Shown one piece after another: positions 4,487 through 5,697 of a stretch of 5,697 bases of DNA. Location of the stretch: positions 1 through 5,697 of the forward strand of contig JBKPDY010000039.1 in the NCBI GenBank assembly GCA_046728155.1, in the 5' to 3' direction. Positions within the stretch are counted from its first letter, which is position 1; each line of letters begins with the position of its first letter. Below the pieces are notes generated by a model, which was not told where the DNA came from, did no database searches, and was given only the letters and a program-made list of their open reading frames with translations. The position numbers and the translations under genes are program-made. The stretch is from CAWDLX01 sp046728155. Its GTDB lineage: Bacteria > Actinomycetota > Actinomycetes > Mycobacteriales > Micromonosporaceae.

Positions 4487-5572
4487 ATGCGGCCGATGAT
4501 GCTGTTCCGCCAGGGCATGTTATGGAGCCTCGGTGCCGTCGCGGCCGTCGCAACAGCGGCAGCCGTCTACGCCGCTCGCGACGTACTCATCCGCGTGTTG
4601 GTCGCCTTGTTCCTGGCGATCAGCCTCGATCCTGCCGTACGCATGCTGACCCGCTGGCATATGCGCCGGGGATTTGCCGTCTTGGTGGTCGTCCTCGTGA
4701 CGCTCAGTACTGTCGCCGCGTTCCTGCAAGCGGTGATTCCGACGATGGTCCAACAGTTCCAAGCGATGGTGACTGACCTTCCCGAGCACCTCCCCGGCCT
4801 GCAGGAGCGGTGGGCCAACATCCGCCGAATCGGCGATCGCTTTCACGCAACCAGGCAGATCGAGAGCGTGGCCGCCAGCCTGCCCGACCGGTTAAGCAGC
4901 GGCGTGTTCGGAGCCACTGGACGGGTGTTCTCGGCGGTGCTGTCGACGCTGACCGTGGCAGTGTTTACCGTCTATTTCCTGGCCGACCTGCCTCAGTTGC
5001 GCCGCGGCGCGGTGCTGCTGGTCCCGCGGGCTCGGCGAGCCCAGTTCAGCCGGATCGTTGACGTGATGGTCGACAAGGTGGGCGCCTATACGAGCGGGAA
5101 CATCCTCATCTCGCTCGTCGCCGGCGTGGCGGCCTTCGCCGCGCTGACCGCGCTACGGGTGCCTCTCGCCGCGCCGTTGGCGTTCCTGGTCGCAGTGACC
5201 GACCTCATTCCCACGATCGGGGCGACGCTTGGCGCGGTCATCTGTGTGCTGGTTGCGCTGCCCACGACATCTCTGTGGCCGAATACAGTGCTCCTTGCAG
5301 TATTCTTCGTGCTTTACCAGCAGCTTGAAAACTACGCAATAGCACCGCGGATCATGCACAAACCGATCCAACTCAGGCCCGGCGCCGTGCTGCTCGCCAC
5401 CTTGATCGGCGGCACTGCACTCGGACTGATCGGCGCTCTGATGGCAATCCCCATAGCAGCCGGATTCAAAGTGCTCCTGTCTGAGCGCCTCCAGGCCCGC
5501 GACGAGGCCGACACCGATCCGGCAACGGCTGGCGACGACGAAGGAGCCCCGCCGCCCGACCGCCCCAGCTAG
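4487..5572 (+). CDS. AI-2E family transporter (PerM/YdiK-type permease)
   Basis: A 361-residue polytopic membrane protein of usual length for the family. Helices lie at about residues 11-30, 33-48, 62-85, then after a soluble amphipathic stretch (90-140) at 146-166, 203-222, 226-258, 264-280 and 298-328. Family hallmarks are LDPAVRMLTRWHMRRGFAVL near 47-66, DLIPTIGATLGAV (239-251), QLENYAIAPRIM (279-290) followed by QLRPGAVLLATLIGG, and the GALMAIPIAA end (317-326). Members export small molecules or act as Na+(Li+)/H+ antiporters; the name comes from E. coli TqsA, and the substrate here cannot be told. The C-terminal 30 residues are acidic and Pro-rich, probably cytoplasmic and disordered. 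ATG 4487 has AGGAAGG seven bases upstream. The gene is divergent from the coiled-coil/HdeD pair. Confidence 0.92.
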   Translation: MRPMMLFRQGMLWSLGAVAAVATAAAVYAARDVLIRVLVALFLAISLDPAVRMLTRWHMRRGFAVLVVVLVTLSTVAAFLQAVIPTMVQQFQAMVTDLPEHLPGLQERWANIRRIGDRFHATRQIESVAASLPDRLSSGVFGATGRVFSAVLSTLTVAVFTVYFLADLPQLRRGAVLLVPRARRAQFSRIVDVMVDKVGAYTSGNILISLVAGVAAFAALTALRVPLAAPLAFLVAVTDLIPTIGATLGAVICVLVALPTTSLWPNTVLLAVFFVLYQQLENYAIAPRIMHKPIQLRPGAVLLATLIGGTALGLIGALMAIPIAAGFKVLLSERLQARDEADTDPATAGDDEGAPPPDRPS

Positions 5573-5604
5573 CCGGCTCATCACGCGCAGACCCGGATCG
5601 GGGC

Positions 5605-5697
5605 ATGTCACAGGAGCCGCTCAGATCGACCGGCGAAGGTGCCCGCTGCTCTCCATCTGGGAGTGAACGCACGCCCGGCCGCCAGGTTGAGTACGGT
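5605..5697 (+). CDS. Possible start of a further gene (runs off the window)
   Basis: From ATG 5605 the frame is open for 31 codons to the end of the window (MSQEPLRSTGEGARC...). There is no clear ribosome site, third-position bias is weak and the residues are Ser/Arg/Gly-rich, so it may be chance. It lies 32 bases after the transporter stop. The rest of 5573-5697 shows no gene and no strong terminator. Confidence 0.15.
   Translation, partial: MSQEPLRSTGEGARCSPSGSERTPGRQVEYG

Overview
The window comes from a high-GC actinomycete-type bacterium (Actinomycetota). Coding frames carry strongly G/C-biased third positions, start sites are GTG or ATG behind GGAGG-like boxes, and hairpin terminators lack U-tracts. 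The genus cannot be fixed from the sequence. The window has two halves of different character.

Left half (1 to about 2690): a decayed or accessory region. It opens with the last 49 residues of an unrecognised protein (2-151). Next comes the 3' half of a tRNA-Tyr gene on the minus strand (about 479-535): anticodon GTA, T-arm, acceptor 3' strand and encoded CCA, followed by its own terminator hairpin (432-470). The 5' half of the tRNA is absent, which is the classic scar of a tRNA-targeted integrative element. To the right lies the C-terminal part of a DNA cytosine-5 methyltransferase (motifs IX and X clear, motifs I-VIII absent) with a one-base frameshift near 798. Two small unrecognised genes follow: 1301-1660, with a Cys/His zinc-finger-like cluster, and 1678-2112, whose 3' end loses its coding signature. 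Then comes a membrane-anchored protein (2193-2689) that is also split by an apparent one-base deletion.

Right half (about 2690-5697): apparently intact genes for the cell envelope or stress. On the minus strand lie an HdeD/DUF308 six-helix membrane protein (2969-3553) and, upstream of it, an Ala/Asp-rich helical, probably coiled-coil protein (3672-4100). Divergent from these, on the plus strand, is an AI-2E/PerM-family transporter (4487-5572). The divergent intergenic region (4101-4486) holds a dyad and a strong hairpin in the transporter leader. Two strong hairpins (2815-2840 and 2906-2936) separate the convergent 2193 gene and the HdeD gene.

No complete mobile element, CRISPR array, rRNA gene or coherent new multi-gene system is visible. 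The most notable signals are the tRNA-Tyr att-like scar with the truncated methyltransferase beside it, and the cluster of single-base frame breaks confined to that side of the window.
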